NCBI RefSeq assembly: GCF_042646165.1
Contig: NZ_JBHRTC010000014.1
Origin: Microbaculum marinum
Lineage (GTDB): Bacteria > Pseudomonadota > Alphaproteobacteria > Rhizobiales > Tepidamorphaceae
Length of the DNA: 64,000 nt
Strand: one strand, 5' to 3'
Shown: positions 51,001 to 59,253 of the stretch, one piece after another
Numbering within the stretch: position 1 is the stretch's first letter
Layout of the letters: every line of letters starts with the position of its first letter
Notes under the pieces: generated by a model
What the model saw: only the letters and a program-made list of their open reading frames with translations
What the model was told of the DNA's origin: nothing
The model's database searches: none
Position numbers and translations under genes: made by a program

Positions 51001-51444
51001 CTGGTCAAACAGCCGATTTGCCTGCTGGAAGCGTGCCCGAAAGTCCTCGTGCCGCATATGCGGACGCGTTCTCTTTCGCACGGAGATTTTCGGCCGCAAT
51101 GCCGAAATCCTTGCCTCGACCTGAGCGAGATGCGGCGCTACCGTCAAGGCGCGCTTGAAATGTTCGATCGCCTCCTTGCGCTGACCGGCGGCCGCTGCGA
51201 TTTCGCCGAGACCGATATGAGGCCAGGGCAATTTCGGGTCCAGTTCGATCGCGCGCCGGCAATGCCTGGCTGCGTCCTCGATCGAACCGAGTTTTCGCCA
51301 GATGTCCCCGATCCGGGCGTGGAGATCCGCCGATTCCGGATATTCTTCGAGAAGCTGCAGGTACGCCTCACGCGCCCGCTCCAGATTTCCGGTTTCCCAG
51401 TAGATGTTGGCGGCGACGAACCTGTCGTCTCTTCCTTGACTCAT
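48079..51444 (-). CDS. TPR protein with two tandem GT-B glycosyltransferase modules
   Basis: 1121-residue protein. Residues 1-260 carry about six TPR units (NIYWETGNLERAREAYLQLL is the first). Residues about 285-640 form a GT4-like module with VVLFLGTPRRHKGIIEVAEA and DALAMGSAIIATPVPPIEDL. Residues about 675-1110 form a second GT4-like module with VTVANCQPVADWLASEG, RPIIGYAGNMTGRIEWSLIG and LKLYVYRSLGIPVVSTPVAN. No signal peptide or membrane helix is seen, so it is cytoplasmic. The two modules could build two linkages of one repeat unit. I chose ATG 51444 with a G-rich stretch upstream. It lies next to, and on the same strand as, the sulfotransferase cluster, with a CoA transferase between. 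Confidence 0.85.
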   Translation of the reverse strand: MSQGRDDRFVAANIYWETGNLERAREAYLQLLEEYPESADLHARIGDIWRKLGSIEDAARHCRRAIELDPKLPWPHIGLGEIAAAAGQRKEAIEHFKRALTVAPHLAQVEARISALRPKISVRKRTRPHMRHEDFRARFQQANRLFDQQMYAEARAIYLDLLQNDPDSAALLCKLGEISALFGHFDEACTYLDRAERVDGSFPWSYVARAQILGARGAFDEAVQCLHRALEIDPSLKFLNEQIVELRARQARIRRRGLPVEIRTWPPANPALKAPSGDGRPSIAVVSWDLTHNPLGRAALLAELAAQHGDTDLVGALFPAFGTDLWEPLRDGLPRIPIRGFEAYDFKAFVEGAVRLVVDQPRDVVWVSKPRFPSLFIGFLQKMLHGAKVVCDVDDDELAFVGTDKVLTLREFIISARASDWQNPHNQRWTQLAQSMISWADAVTVCNPILQEKHGGTVVRHARDDSMFDPAKHDRAAIRTEFGFGAEDRVVLFLGTPRRHKGIIEVAEALAQIADPHAVLCIVGTISDPRLQEQLDRIDTIRKVLLPNQPLSKAAELNMMADVVCILQDPESPISASQTPAKITDALAMGSAIIATPVPPIEDLIERSDIVCSSKAEFVPTLKRLLSEHPGSERSRTLFQEELSYAANERRVGAVLAEASESSRDLPDEFMELLRHIGRNLPGTFPPELARHLRGTMQVGPRVGRLRSIKKDLNVVFFWKQNDSQLFGRRQDMLLAELSKQNRIGKILHIDAPISGDRLASMASPPTAPGANQENFVAANTVARVLRTCDEGKVHRRSFVYRSSRTTTLLGKELPELAAYPVQVEKWMRELSMMENTIAWVCPVAPQFPEVQEHLGFPFVVTDVIDDQRQWPMKPLWRAEVETNYRRTFAISDVTVANCQPVADWLASEGLSPVVVPNGLDARKDVDSWSDPPELTQLPRPIIGYAGNMTGRIEWSLIGDLAARRPDWTIVLIGMTPAGDHVRAVTDLPNVRALGVIPYESALRYLAALDAAIIPHAQTDMSDRMNPLKLYVYRSLGIPVVSTPVANIDDLRDEIRIADNSADFAAKLEEALEERRERGRILPARKHLEALSWDARLAEILARVDAVFKTRSAGGVDQAVA

Positions 51445-52046
51445 ATTCGTATCGCCCCCCCGACCAATGTCACAGTCCCCACCCCCCCGCACATCTCAAC
51501 CCGCAAACCGATAAACTGGCGCGTCTTGATCAACCAGTTAATATTGAGCAATGTCCCGGGATAAACCGGAAACCTAGCTGTCGTTCTCTGCGCAATTCCG
51601 GCAGACTCCTGCAGTAGCCGTTCACACTTCTTCGAGACTGTCCAGTACCCCCACTGCGCCACGCGCGATTTCCGATCCCAGCACCTGCCATATTATTGCA
51701 TTCAACGACCGAATTGCTCGCCGAATTGGAAATGTGATCGATGGTAGTCTGGACCGATCGCGGCGCCTACCGGTCATCCGACGAATCGGGGAAGGGATAC
51801 GATAGCAAGCGCTTCCCGCCGGAATGGCGGTCAGTTTGCCGCATGTCCACCGTCCACATCTGTGTTGAAGGCGGTTCTGCGATGTCGGAGAACTCGTTGG
51901 CGTAGGGCCCGGGTGCACAAGCGGCTGAAATCCGGCTTGGAACCGGCGGGATATTCCATCACCCTGTTCCACTTGGCGCCGGAAACGCGATTCGCCTTGG
52001 CGCGGCGACCTGACCGCACACAGGCCCCCTTCTCGAGGCACAAGCT
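51445..52046. other. Intergenic region, no gene seen
   Basis: About 600 bases between the leftward TPR-glycosyltransferase and a rightward small exported protein. It is more A+T-rich than average near 51520-51560 and 51690-51740, which fits promoters, but I can name no box or gene. Confidence 0.5.
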
Positions 52047-52565
52047 ATGAAGATTCTCCGCCGCTACCTGCCGCTTCTGGGTTCGCTGATGGTCTTGGCG
52101 GCCGCGACGAAGGCAACACATGCCGAGGAAGCCTGGCCGTCTCGAGAGGATCTCGTATGGACCGTCACAGACAAGGCCGATTTCGATCGGACCTTGCTTG
52201 GCATCGACACGCTTCGCCTTGTACTTGCGTCGGCGATCTTCGAGGGCGACAAGACCGTCAGCCGGCTTGCCCAGGGACGCGATCCCTATCTGACCTTGCG
52301 CGAAACGATCATTGCCAGTCCGAAGGCGCTGGCCGCCCGGTTCCAGACGGCGGCGCCCGAGGCAATCAAGCTCTCGGACGAGGTCATAGCGGTGGTGGTG
52401 GCCATTGAAGACATTACCCAATCCAAGGGGATCGTCCCGGAATCCGATCTGGCCCACGTGATGTTCGCCGGGCTCCGGATTTTCCTGTTGTCGGCGCAGG
52501 TCAATGGCACCGACGTGCACAAATGGATGTGCGGCACCTACCCCTTCAGCGTCGCATGCAAGTGA
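52047..52565 (+). CDS. Small exported protein of unknown function
   Basis: 172 residues with a signal peptide (MKILRRYLPLLGSLMVLAAA, cleaved near THAEE). The mature part is mostly helical and has a pair of C-terminal cysteines (WMCGTYPFSVACK) that could form a disulfide in the periplasm. I do not recognise the family. It stands alone between two convergent or divergent operons and is convergent with the ANTAR gene, 152 bases away; that gap holds nothing recognisable. Confidence 0.65.
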   Translation: MKILRRYLPLLGSLMVLAAATKATHAEEAWPSREDLVWTVTDKADFDRTLLGIDTLRLVLASAIFEGDKTVSRLAQGRDPYLTLRETIIASPKALAARFQTAAPEAIKLSDEVIAVVVAIEDITQSKGIVPESDLAHVMFAGLRIFLLSAQVNGTDVHKWMCGTYPFSVACK

Positions 52566-52717
52566 CGGTGAATTAGCGTCCCCCGCACGCGGACCGAGGG
52601 TATCGACCCGAGCGCTGCTGCAGATCGGACGCTTCAGCGGCAGACGTCCTGTGGGGATTCCTCCCGCCATGCCGCACGCGTCGCCCGGCCCGCACGGCCG
52701 CAAACGGAAATGGGCCA

Positions 52718-53314
52718 CTACGCGATGGCCGAAACGGCTGATCCAGCTTCAACCAGCTCGACGCTCATTTCCTCGATCGTAATCCTGCGCTCCATAGCGG
52801 CGCTGCGCAGACGCGCGAAGGCGGCCTCCTCACTTATGTCCAGTGCCTTCATCAACGCCAGTTGCGCGGCGAAAACGAAGCGGCGTTGCCGGATCCGGTC
52901 CTCCAGCTTCTCCACGCGGCCGGCAAGCCTGGAATGCACATCGAATGACTGGCGGGCGATGCACAGCGCGGTGAACAAACCGACCGAGCGGACGGGCTTC
53001 ATCATGTGCGCCGATATCGACTGCCGCAGTATCCTGTTCAGATGCGAAGGCGCCTCCGAACCGACGAGAGCGACGATGGCGATGTGGCGTCCGGTGTTCC
53101 GGGGAAATGCCTCCTCACCGAGTTCGGCCTCACCGTCCACTACCAGTACGCACAGCCGGTCGCTTCCTTCGAGGTGGTCCGATGCGACGGCCTCCAGCGG
53201 TACAGGCAGGGCACCAAGACGCGAGAGTTGTCTCGTCAACGTTGTGCGATCATGGGCGTTGCAGCCAAGCAGGCCGATCTTTGCAGCACGGAACGAATGA
53301 CGACTTTGTTCCAT
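52718..53314 (-). CDS. ANTAR-domain antiterminator (AmiR-like)
   Basis: 198-residue RNA-binding regulator. Residues 1-125 form a receiver-like domain without a normal phosphorylation site, as in AmiR (IGLLGCNAHDRTTLTRQLSR, CVLVVDGEAELGEE). Residues 130-190 are coiled coil plus ANTAR domain: KLEDRIRQRRFVFAAQLALM, then ISEEAAFARLRSAAMERRIT. ANTAR proteins bind hairpins in nascent RNA and prevent termination. AGGAAGACC precedes the ATG. It follows the AmiC-like gene by 14 bases and is last in the amide operon; AmiC would hold it inactive until an amide binds. Confidence 0.88.
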   Translation of the reverse strand: MEQSRHSFRAAKIGLLGCNAHDRTTLTRQLSRLGALPVPLEAVASDHLEGSDRLCVLVVDGEAELGEEAFPRNTGRHIAIVALVGSEAPSHLNRILRQSISAHMMKPVRSVGLFTALCIARQSFDVHSRLAGRVEKLEDRIRQRRFVFAAQLALMKALDISEEAAFARLRSAAMERRITIEEMSVELVEAGSAVSAIA

Positions 53315-53328
53315 TCTGTCCGGTCTTC

Positions 53329-54531
53329 CTAGAACAACAGCTTGAGCGGATCTTTCGACGTCTTCGATCCAGGAGTCGGAGCAATGTCCTCCAGATCGAG
53401 CCAGGCAAGATACGGATCCGGCTTTACTGGTTTGGCTGACTGCCAGAAGATATCGAACGTCCCGGCCGCAGTCGAGCGCCCTAGCCGCGGCGTCAGGAAT
53501 GAATGGTTGTTTTCGGGATCTACCGACACGGGCCCTTGCGGTGCCTCGAAGCGGTCGCGGTACAGGGCGTGGCGCACGCTGGCGACGTCTGCCGTCCCGG
53601 CCTGCGTGATCGCCCGGCCCAGCATGGTCGCGCACAGGTAGGCCGCTTCGGTATCGACCGAGGGCGAGCCGTAGCCGCGATATCGCGTGCGGTAGTCCGA
53701 CAGGAAGCGGGCATTCTGTGGCCGGTCGATACTCTGGAAGTAGACGGACGATACGATGTGTCCGCCCTCGTGCTGGCCCGTCAGCTTCAGTTCCGCTTCG
53801 CACAAACTGAGGCTGAGCATCGTAATTCGCGCCAGTTCAGGACGCTCGGCGACCGCGGCGTGCCAAGCCGAATAGAAGCTGTAGGCGGATTCTCCCACCA
53901 GTGTGTTCAGCACCGCCCCGGGTGCGTGGGATGCGATGTCGTCGACGAGGTGATCGAGGGCCTTCTCGCCGAGCGGCGGCAGTCTTTCGGCGACAACCGT
54001 GCCCCCGCCGGCGGCGAGGATATCCCGCATCACGCGATTGATCTCCCACGTCCAGATGTAGTTCGACCCCAGGCAGTAGATCCGCGGGTCGAGGTTTTTC
54101 AGCACGTAGAAGGCGAGCGGCACGACGTGCTGGTTCGGAGCGGCGCCGAGGTAGATGACGTTCTCGCTGCTTTCGAACCCCTCGTAGCGGGCCGAATGCC
54201 AGAGCAGCGCGCCGCTTCCTTCGACGAGCGGCAGGATCTGCTTGCGCGAGGCCGACGTATAGCAGCCGATGATGTGGCGAACCCCGTGACGATTGACGAG
54301 GACGTCGCACTGCTCGGAATATTGCGGCAGCGACCCTCCCGGATCCATCACGACGGGACGCAGTTCGAAGTCGAGATCCGGATTGGCGTTGATCTGCTCG
54401 ATCGCCAACATGGCGCCGTTGAACATTTCAAGGCCCATGATCCCGTAGGTACCCGTCAGCGAATACAGGAGCCCGACCGGGACAGGTGCTTTCCTTCGCG
54501 TACGCGGCTGGCGCGTCGGCTGCCCTGTCAA
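53329..54531 (-). CDS. AmiC-like amide-sensing regulator (Peripla_BP fold without signal peptide)
   Basis: 400 residues, close to the 385 of Pseudomonas AmiC. The binding-protein fold is clear: VPVGLLYSLTGTYGIMGLEM, then IIGCYTSASRKQILPLVEGS and ARYEGFESSENVIYLGAAPN, which are AmiC/FmdD-type segments. No secretion signal is present, so it is cytoplasmic. I place the start at TTG 54531, which overlaps the stop of the ATPase gene (TTGA), with GGGAG 11 bases upstream; the longer frame to 54618 would overlap that gene by 91 bases. Together with the ANTAR protein it forms a ligand-controlled switch. Confidence 0.87.
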   Translation of the reverse strand: MTGQPTRQPRTRRKAPVPVGLLYSLTGTYGIMGLEMFNGAMLAIEQINANPDLDFELRPVVMDPGGSLPQYSEQCDVLVNRHGVRHIIGCYTSASRKQILPLVEGSGALLWHSARYEGFESSENVIYLGAAPNQHVVPLAFYVLKNLDPRIYCLGSNYIWTWEINRVMRDILAAGGGTVVAERLPPLGEKALDHLVDDIASHAPGAVLNTLVGESAYSFYSAWHAAVAERPELARITMLSLSLCEAELKLTGQHEGGHIVSSVYFQSIDRPQNARFLSDYRTRYRGYGSPSVDTEAAYLCATMLGRAITQAGTADVASVRHALYRDRFEAPQGPVSVDPENNHSFLTPRLGRSTAAGTFDIFWQSAKPVKPDPYLAWLDLEDIAPTPGSKTSKDPLKLLF

Positions 54532-55238
54532 ATCAGAAGGTGCTCCCGGATGTTCGCGGCATCGACCTTGCCAGAAGGTATTTCCGAAACAATGCGTCCC
54601 TTCTCCATGACGTAACACCGTTCGGCGATGGAAAGTATCGTATCAAGATTCTGCTCGACGAACAGAATGGTCGTGCCGATCTCGGTCCTGATCTTCCGGA
54701 GAGCCTCGCAGATCATCTGCACGATAGACGGCTGCACTCCTTCTGAAGGCTCGTCGAGGAGCATGAAGTCCGGACTGCCCACGAGGGCCCGGCCGATCGC
54801 CAACTGCTGCTGCTCGCCGCCCGACATCGTCCCCGCGATCTGGTTCCGCCGTTCGGCAAGCCGGGGAAACAGTTCAAAGACGAAGTCGTGCAGCTTGCGG
54901 CCGCTCGGGCCGCCGATCAGCTCGCCGACGATCAGGTTCTCGTTCACAGTCATCCGGGGAAAAACGTCCCGTCCCTGTGGAATGTAGCCCATGCCGAGGC
55001 GCGCTCGCGCATCCGCGCTTGTTGCCGTAACGTCGCGCCCGTTCAGCGAAATCGTCCCGTCTGTGGCGCGTATCAGCCCGATCAGGGCCCGCACGGTCGT
55101 GGTCTTGCCGACGCCGTTGCGCCCGATCAGCGCGACGATCTCGCCCGGCGCGATGACCATGTCCACACCCTGGAGAACGGGGGCCGCTCCGTAGCCGGCC
55201 CTCAGGCCCTTCACCTCCAGCGCGCGCTCAGTGGCCAT
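54528..55238 (-). CDS. Urt/Fmd-type ABC transporter ATPase (LivF/UrtE family)
   Basis: 236-residue nucleotide-binding subunit. Walker A LIGRNGVGKTTTVRAL, signature TMSGGEQQQLAIGRALV, Walker B FMLLDEPSEGVQPSIV and H-loop LFVEQNLDTIL are intact; E-Q-N at the H-loop is the LivF norm. DEPSEGVQPSIV is the form common in UrtE. It overlaps the preceding ATPase gene by 11 bases. Confidence 0.93.
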   Translation of the reverse strand: MATERALEVKGLRAGYGAAPVLQGVDMVIAPGEIVALIGRNGVGKTTTVRALIGLIRATDGTISLNGRDVTATSADARARLGMGYIPQGRDVFPRMTVNENLIVGELIGGPSGRKLHDFVFELFPRLAERRNQIAGTMSGGEQQQLAIGRALVGSPDFMLLDEPSEGVQPSIVQMICEALRKIRTEIGTTILFVEQNLDTILSIAERCYVMEKGRIVSEIPSGKVDAANIREHLLI

Positions 55239-55950
55239 GGGATTTCCCCAGATAGATCTCGCCCACCCGGGCGTCCCCGACGATCTCCTCGATGTTGCCG
55301 CGTGCGAAAACCTGGCCGAGATGCATGACGGTCACCCTGTCGGCGATCTGGCGCACGAACGACATGTCATGTTCGACTGCGAGGATCGTCATCCCGTCGG
55401 CGTTCAGCCGCTTGATCAACTCTCCGGTGCGGTAGGTCTCCTCGTCCGACATCCCCGCCGTCGGTTCGTCCAGCAACACGAGCTTGGGGCCGAGCGCAAG
55501 CGCCATGCCTATCTCCAGCCATTGCTGCTGCCCGTGCGAAAGCAGCCCTGCCGGCTTGTCCGCCTGCTCCTCCAGATCGAGAAGCTCGAGCAGGCGCGCT
55601 TCCTCCTCGGCAATCTGCTGCTTGCCGATCTTCTGCTGAAGCGCGACATGCAGGTTGAGCCGGGTCGGCAGTTCCTTGAAGACGCTCGGCTTCTGCATCT
55701 TGATGCTCATGCCGCGCTGGACGCGGGCGAAGGCCTTGACGTTGACCAGGTCGGCCCCGTCGAAGAAAATGCGGCCCTCGTCGGGATCATGGTAGCCGAC
55801 GATCAGCTTGAACATAGTGCTCTTGCCGGCGCCGTTCGGTCCGATCAGGCAATGGATTTCGCCGCGCTCGATCTCCAGGTTCACCGCGTCGACGGCGCGC
55901 ATGCCGCCGAACTGCTTCGAGACGTTCTCGCTGTAGAGGATTGCCGTCAT
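55228..55950 (-). CDS. Urt/Fmd-type ABC transporter ATPase (LivG/UrtD family)
   Basis: 240-residue nucleotide-binding subunit. Walker A LIGPNGAGKSTMFKLI, signature region GLLSHGQQQWLEIGMALA (SHGQ in place of SGGQ, with QWLEIGM, is the urea-transporter UrtD pattern), Walker B LVLLDEPTAGMSDEE and H-loop LAVEHDMSFV. Start chosen at ATG 55950, in an ATGA overlap with the permease gene. Confidence 0.93.
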   Translation of the reverse strand: MTAILYSENVSKQFGGMRAVDAVNLEIERGEIHCLIGPNGAGKSTMFKLIVGYHDPDEGRIFFDGADLVNVKAFARVQRGMSIKMQKPSVFKELPTRLNLHVALQQKIGKQQIAEEEARLLELLDLEEQADKPAGLLSHGQQQWLEIGMALALGPKLVLLDEPTAGMSDEETYRTGELIKRLNADGMTILAVEHDMSFVRQIADRVTVMHLGQVFARGNIEEIVGDARVGEIYLGKSHGH

Positions 55951-57020
55951 GCTTCCTCGCTCCGCATTTCGGCTTCCACGATCGGGGCGCGACGTCTCCG
56001 CAACGTTGCCCACCGCGCCGCCCTGGCCAGCCCGAGCACAAATCCCTCCGGCACGAACAGCACGGTGGCGAGCAGCAACGCGCCCATCAGGATCAGCGCC
56101 CATTGCTGGCTGTAGATCGTGATGGTCTGGAAGGCGAGCAGCAGGACAAACGTGCCGAGCGTCGTCGCGGTGATGTCCCGCCGCCCGGAGAAGGCCACCC
56201 AGACGATCGGCATCGCCGCCGCCGGAAGTCCCACGCTCGAGGGCGTAATGAACTGGCCCCAGGCCGTGTAGAGCACCCCGCTCAGCGCCGCCAGCGCACT
56301 GCCGACGATGAACGCTATGATCTGGTACTTCCGGATGTCGTAGCCGAGGAGTTCGGAACGCTCCGGATCCTCCCTGATCGCCACCAGGACATAGCCGAAC
56401 GGCGAATTGAGCAGGATGCGCACCGCGAAATAGATGACGAAGAGCAGTCCGATCACGAAGTAGTAGAGCGTCGTGTCGAGGATCTCCACGTCGCCGCCGA
56501 ACCACGGAATCGTCAGCGGCGGCATGCCGAGCATGCCGTTGAACCCGTTCAGCCGGGCCTTGCCGATTGCCCATTCGGGCCCCGCGGTCTGGCCCAGAAA
56601 GTATGCCAGGGCCAGCGTCATCGACAGCGTCATGATGCCGAAGAAGACGCCGGTGACGCGCCCGTAGATCATGAAGTAGCCGAAAACGAGGGCCGCGACC
56701 GCTGCGGTTCCGACGGCGAGCAGGAGCGCCAGGAAGGTCAGCCCGTACTCCGCCCCCATCAGGATCGACAGCACCCCGTAGCCGTAGCCGCCGATGCCGA
56801 AGAAGAACGTCTGCCCGAAGGACAGCATCCCCGTGTAGCCCCACATGATGCTGAGGCCCATGGCCATGAAGATCCACAGGAGGAAGTAGGCGAAGTTGCC
56901 CACATCATAGGGATCGGCGAAGAAGGGATATGCGATCGCGACCAGGCAGAAGACCGCGAACGAGATCCAGAAGCCGCGGCCAGTGCCCAGGGTCTGCGGG
57001 CCGTTGATGTAACTCAGCAT
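55947..57020 (-). CDS. Urt/Fmd-type ABC transporter permease (LivM/UrtC family)
   Basis: 357-residue inner-membrane permease with about ten helices. It shows GYTGMLSFGQTFFFGIGGYG (the LivM core motif) and coupling loop VAIREDPERSELLGYDIRKY. It starts 12 bases after the LivH-type gene ends. Confidence 0.93.
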   Translation of the reverse strand: MLSYINGPQTLGTGRGFWISFAVFCLVAIAYPFFADPYDVGNFAYFLLWIFMAMGLSIMWGYTGMLSFGQTFFFGIGGYGYGVLSILMGAEYGLTFLALLLAVGTAAVAALVFGYFMIYGRVTGVFFGIMTLSMTLALAYFLGQTAGPEWAIGKARLNGFNGMLGMPPLTIPWFGGDVEILDTTLYYFVIGLLFVIYFAVRILLNSPFGYVLVAIREDPERSELLGYDIRKYQIIAFIVGSALAALSGVLYTAWGQFITPSSVGLPAAAMPIVWVAFSGRRDITATTLGTFVLLLAFQTITIYSQQWALILMGALLLATVLFVPEGFVLGLARAARWATLRRRRAPIVEAEMRSEEA

Positions 57021-57032
57021 TCTGCCGGCCCC

Positions 57033-57905
57033 TCACATGTTTCGCGCCCACTTGCCGAGCCAGCCCGAGAAGCCGTTCGGCAAGATGCGGATCATCACCA
57101 TGACCGCCAGCAGCATTCCGATCTGGCCGGCGATCTGGCCGTGCCAGCCGATGAGCGCCGTCCGCACGACCGCGAGCGCCAGTCCTGCCGGTGCGGTCCC
57201 GAGCAGGACGTTGGTGCCGCCGACGACGACGGTCACGAACGACTCGACGATGAAGGTGGCTCCCATCGTCGGGATCAGCGTCATCGTCGGCGCGTAGAGT
57301 GCACCGCAGAGGCCCGCGAGCGCGGCGCCGAGCCCGAAGGTCAGCGCGTAGACGAGGTTGGTGCGCATGCCGAGCGCCCGCGCCATGCTCGCGTTCTGCA
57401 TCGTTGCGCGCGCATGGACTCCGAACCTCGTCTTCATGAACAGGACATAGATGAAGGCGAGGACACCGAGCGCCGCCAGGAACAGGATCACCCTATAGGT
57501 GGAGAACGTGTAGATCCCCACCTGGAAGCTGCCTTCGGGAGTCCCCCCGCCGGCGAAGCTCGATCCCACGAGCACCAGCATTCCCTGCGTCACGATCAGG
57601 CTGACCGCCCACGTGGCCAGGAGCGAGTCCAGCGGCCGTGCATAGAGCGACCGCACCACCGTGATCTCGAGGACTATCCCCGCGACGCCGGCTGCCAGGG
57701 CGCCGCCGGCCTGCGCCAGGATCAGCGGCATCCCCTGATGGACCAGCGCCGTGGTGACGTAGGCACCGCACATGATGAATTCGCCATGCGCCATGTTGAT
57801 GACGCCCATCATGCCGAAGATGATGGCAAGACCGGCCGCTGCCAGTATCAGGAAGGCGAAGACATCGGCGAACTGATAGAGGACGGAGAAGATCTCGGCG
57901 GCCAT
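57033..57905 (-). CDS. Urt/Fmd-type ABC transporter permease (LivH/UrtB family)
   Basis: 290-residue permease. GLAIIFGMMGVINMAHGEFI is the diagnostic LivH/UrtB motif and TRFGVHARATMQNASMARAL the coupling loop. It pairs with the LivM-type permease. The gene start is 47 bases from the N gap, so the start is complete and unaffected. Confidence 0.93.
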   Translation of the reverse strand: MAAEIFSVLYQFADVFAFLILAAAGLAIIFGMMGVINMAHGEFIMCGAYVTTALVHQGMPLILAQAGGALAAGVAGIVLEITVVRSLYARPLDSLLATWAVSLIVTQGMLVLVGSSFAGGGTPEGSFQVGIYTFSTYRVILFLAALGVLAFIYVLFMKTRFGVHARATMQNASMARALGMRTNLVYALTFGLGAALAGLCGALYAPTMTLIPTMGATFIVESFVTVVVGGTNVLLGTAPAGLALAVVRTALIGWHGQIAGQIGMLLAVMVMIRILPNGFSGWLGKWARNM

Positions 57906-57951
57906 TTCAGGCAGCCTCCCGGTTCGTTGCGGTCGGTCGCGGCAGATGCCG

Positions 57952-57960
57952 NNNNNNNNN
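57952..57960. other. Assembly gap (9 N)
   Basis: Run of nine N between the binding-protein stop and the LivH-type start. The true length of this intergenic spacer is unknown; a hairpin or small gene could be missing. The 15 bases after it include GCGGCCGC. Confidence 0.98.
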
Positions 57961-57979
57961 GAGCGGCCGCCGGGGGTCG

Positions 57980-59209
57980 TCAGCCCGGCAGATTGTCGGG
58001 CGAGTATTGCGTCTGCGGGTTCTCCTTGGTCAGATCGCAACCGATCTCGCCCAGCCAGTAGGGCTCGATCACGCCGAAGTCGTGCAGCGTCTCGACGGTA
58101 TGATCGTCCTTCACCGAGACCAGCCGCATGCGGTGGGAGGTGTGCTGGCTCTTCGGATCGATGCAGATCTCGCCTTCCGGGCTGTCGACGCAGGCCTCGC
58201 CGGTTGCGATGACCTCGCGGATCGGCTCGAGCTCCGTGGACTGCGCCTTCTCGACCAGCATCTTGTACTGGTAGAGCGCGACGTAGGCATTGTAGCCCAT
58301 GTCGTTGATGTAGGGCTCGTCCGGGTACTTGGCGTGCCAGCGCTTCTTGAAGTCTTCCGCTTCCGGCGTGTCGAGTTCCTCGTACCAGTTGGCGACAGCC
58401 TTGAGGCCCGACAGCGCAGGCGGTGCGAAGCGCTTGTGCTCGAAGCCGAGCATCACCTTGATGGGGCTGGCCATCGGGTAGTGGACGTCGGCGGCCATCG
58501 CCTGCTCGAAGAACGAATCCTGTGCCGCGCCCACGTTCAGCATCATCAGCCAGTCGGGATCGGCCTTCTGGATGTTCTGGATCGTCTGGGCGAACTGCGA
58601 GACGCCCAGCGGAATGAACTCCTTGCCGATGACCTCGCCGCCGGCATCGGCCAGAAGCTTCTCGGTCCATTCCGTGGTCAGATGCCCGAAATTGTAGTCC
58701 GCCGCGACGACGTAGACCTTCTTGCCGAAGTGCTCGACCATGTAGGGCACGAGCGTCGAGAGCTGCTGCTCGGGCACCGCCCCGTTCGAGATCATGCTGG
58801 CATCGCAGACGCCGCCCTCGTACTGGTTCGTATAGATGTAGAGGGTATCCGTGCGATCGATGATCGGACGGACGGCCTCGCGCGAGGCGGAGGTGATGCC
58901 GCCGATCAGGACATCCACCTTGTCACGTGACAGAAGGCGCCTGGCGAACTCCTGATAGCGGGCGTTGTCGCCCTGCGGGTCGAGGTGAATGAGCTCGATC
59001 TGCCGGCCCATGATGCCGCCGGAATTGTTGATCTCCTCCACCGCAAGTTCCGCCCCGTGCAGCTTGGGCATGCCCATGAGGGCCAGGTCGCCCGAGACGT
59101 CCTCGAGCAGCCCGACCTTGATCGGCTCCTGGGCGTGTGCCGGCATGGCCATCGCCATTCCGAGTGCGAGCGCGGAGATCACGCCCGGAAGAACACCGTT
59201 GATGCGCAT
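57980..59209 (-). CDS. Amide/urea-type ABC transporter substrate-binding protein
   Basis: 409-residue periplasmic protein with a signal peptide (GVISALALGMAMAMPAHAQE). It belongs to the UrtA/FmdD/AmiC-like part of Peripla_BP_5/6: IKVGLLEDVSGDLALMGMPK at the mature N-terminus, GGITSASREAVRPIIDRTDT and EGGVCDASMISNGAVPEQQL are typical, and VVAADYNFGHLTTEWTEKLL holds the interdomain hinge. Its neighbours (formamidase, two amidases) argue for an amide, formamide or urea ligand. Confidence 0.9.
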   Translation of the reverse strand: MRINGVLPGVISALALGMAMAMPAHAQEPIKVGLLEDVSGDLALMGMPKLHGAELAVEEINNSGGIMGRQIELIHLDPQGDNARYQEFARRLLSRDKVDVLIGGITSASREAVRPIIDRTDTLYIYTNQYEGGVCDASMISNGAVPEQQLSTLVPYMVEHFGKKVYVVAADYNFGHLTTEWTEKLLADAGGEVIGKEFIPLGVSQFAQTIQNIQKADPDWLMMLNVGAAQDSFFEQAMAADVHYPMASPIKVMLGFEHKRFAPPALSGLKAVANWYEELDTPEAEDFKKRWHAKYPDEPYINDMGYNAYVALYQYKMLVEKAQSTELEPIREVIATGEACVDSPEGEICIDPKSQHTSHRMRLVSVKDDHTVETLHDFGVIEPYWLGEIGCDLTKENPQTQYSPDNLPG

Positions 59210-59253
59210 TTCTTACCCCTTCTGCTTGATTTGGTTCGAAGCCGCCCGGCGGT

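Noticed and set aside
55941..58061. 706-codon open frame on the + strand crossing the N gap
   Set aside because: Composition is Arg/His/Gln/Asp-rich mirror frame of two permease genes, and it is bridged artificially across Ns.
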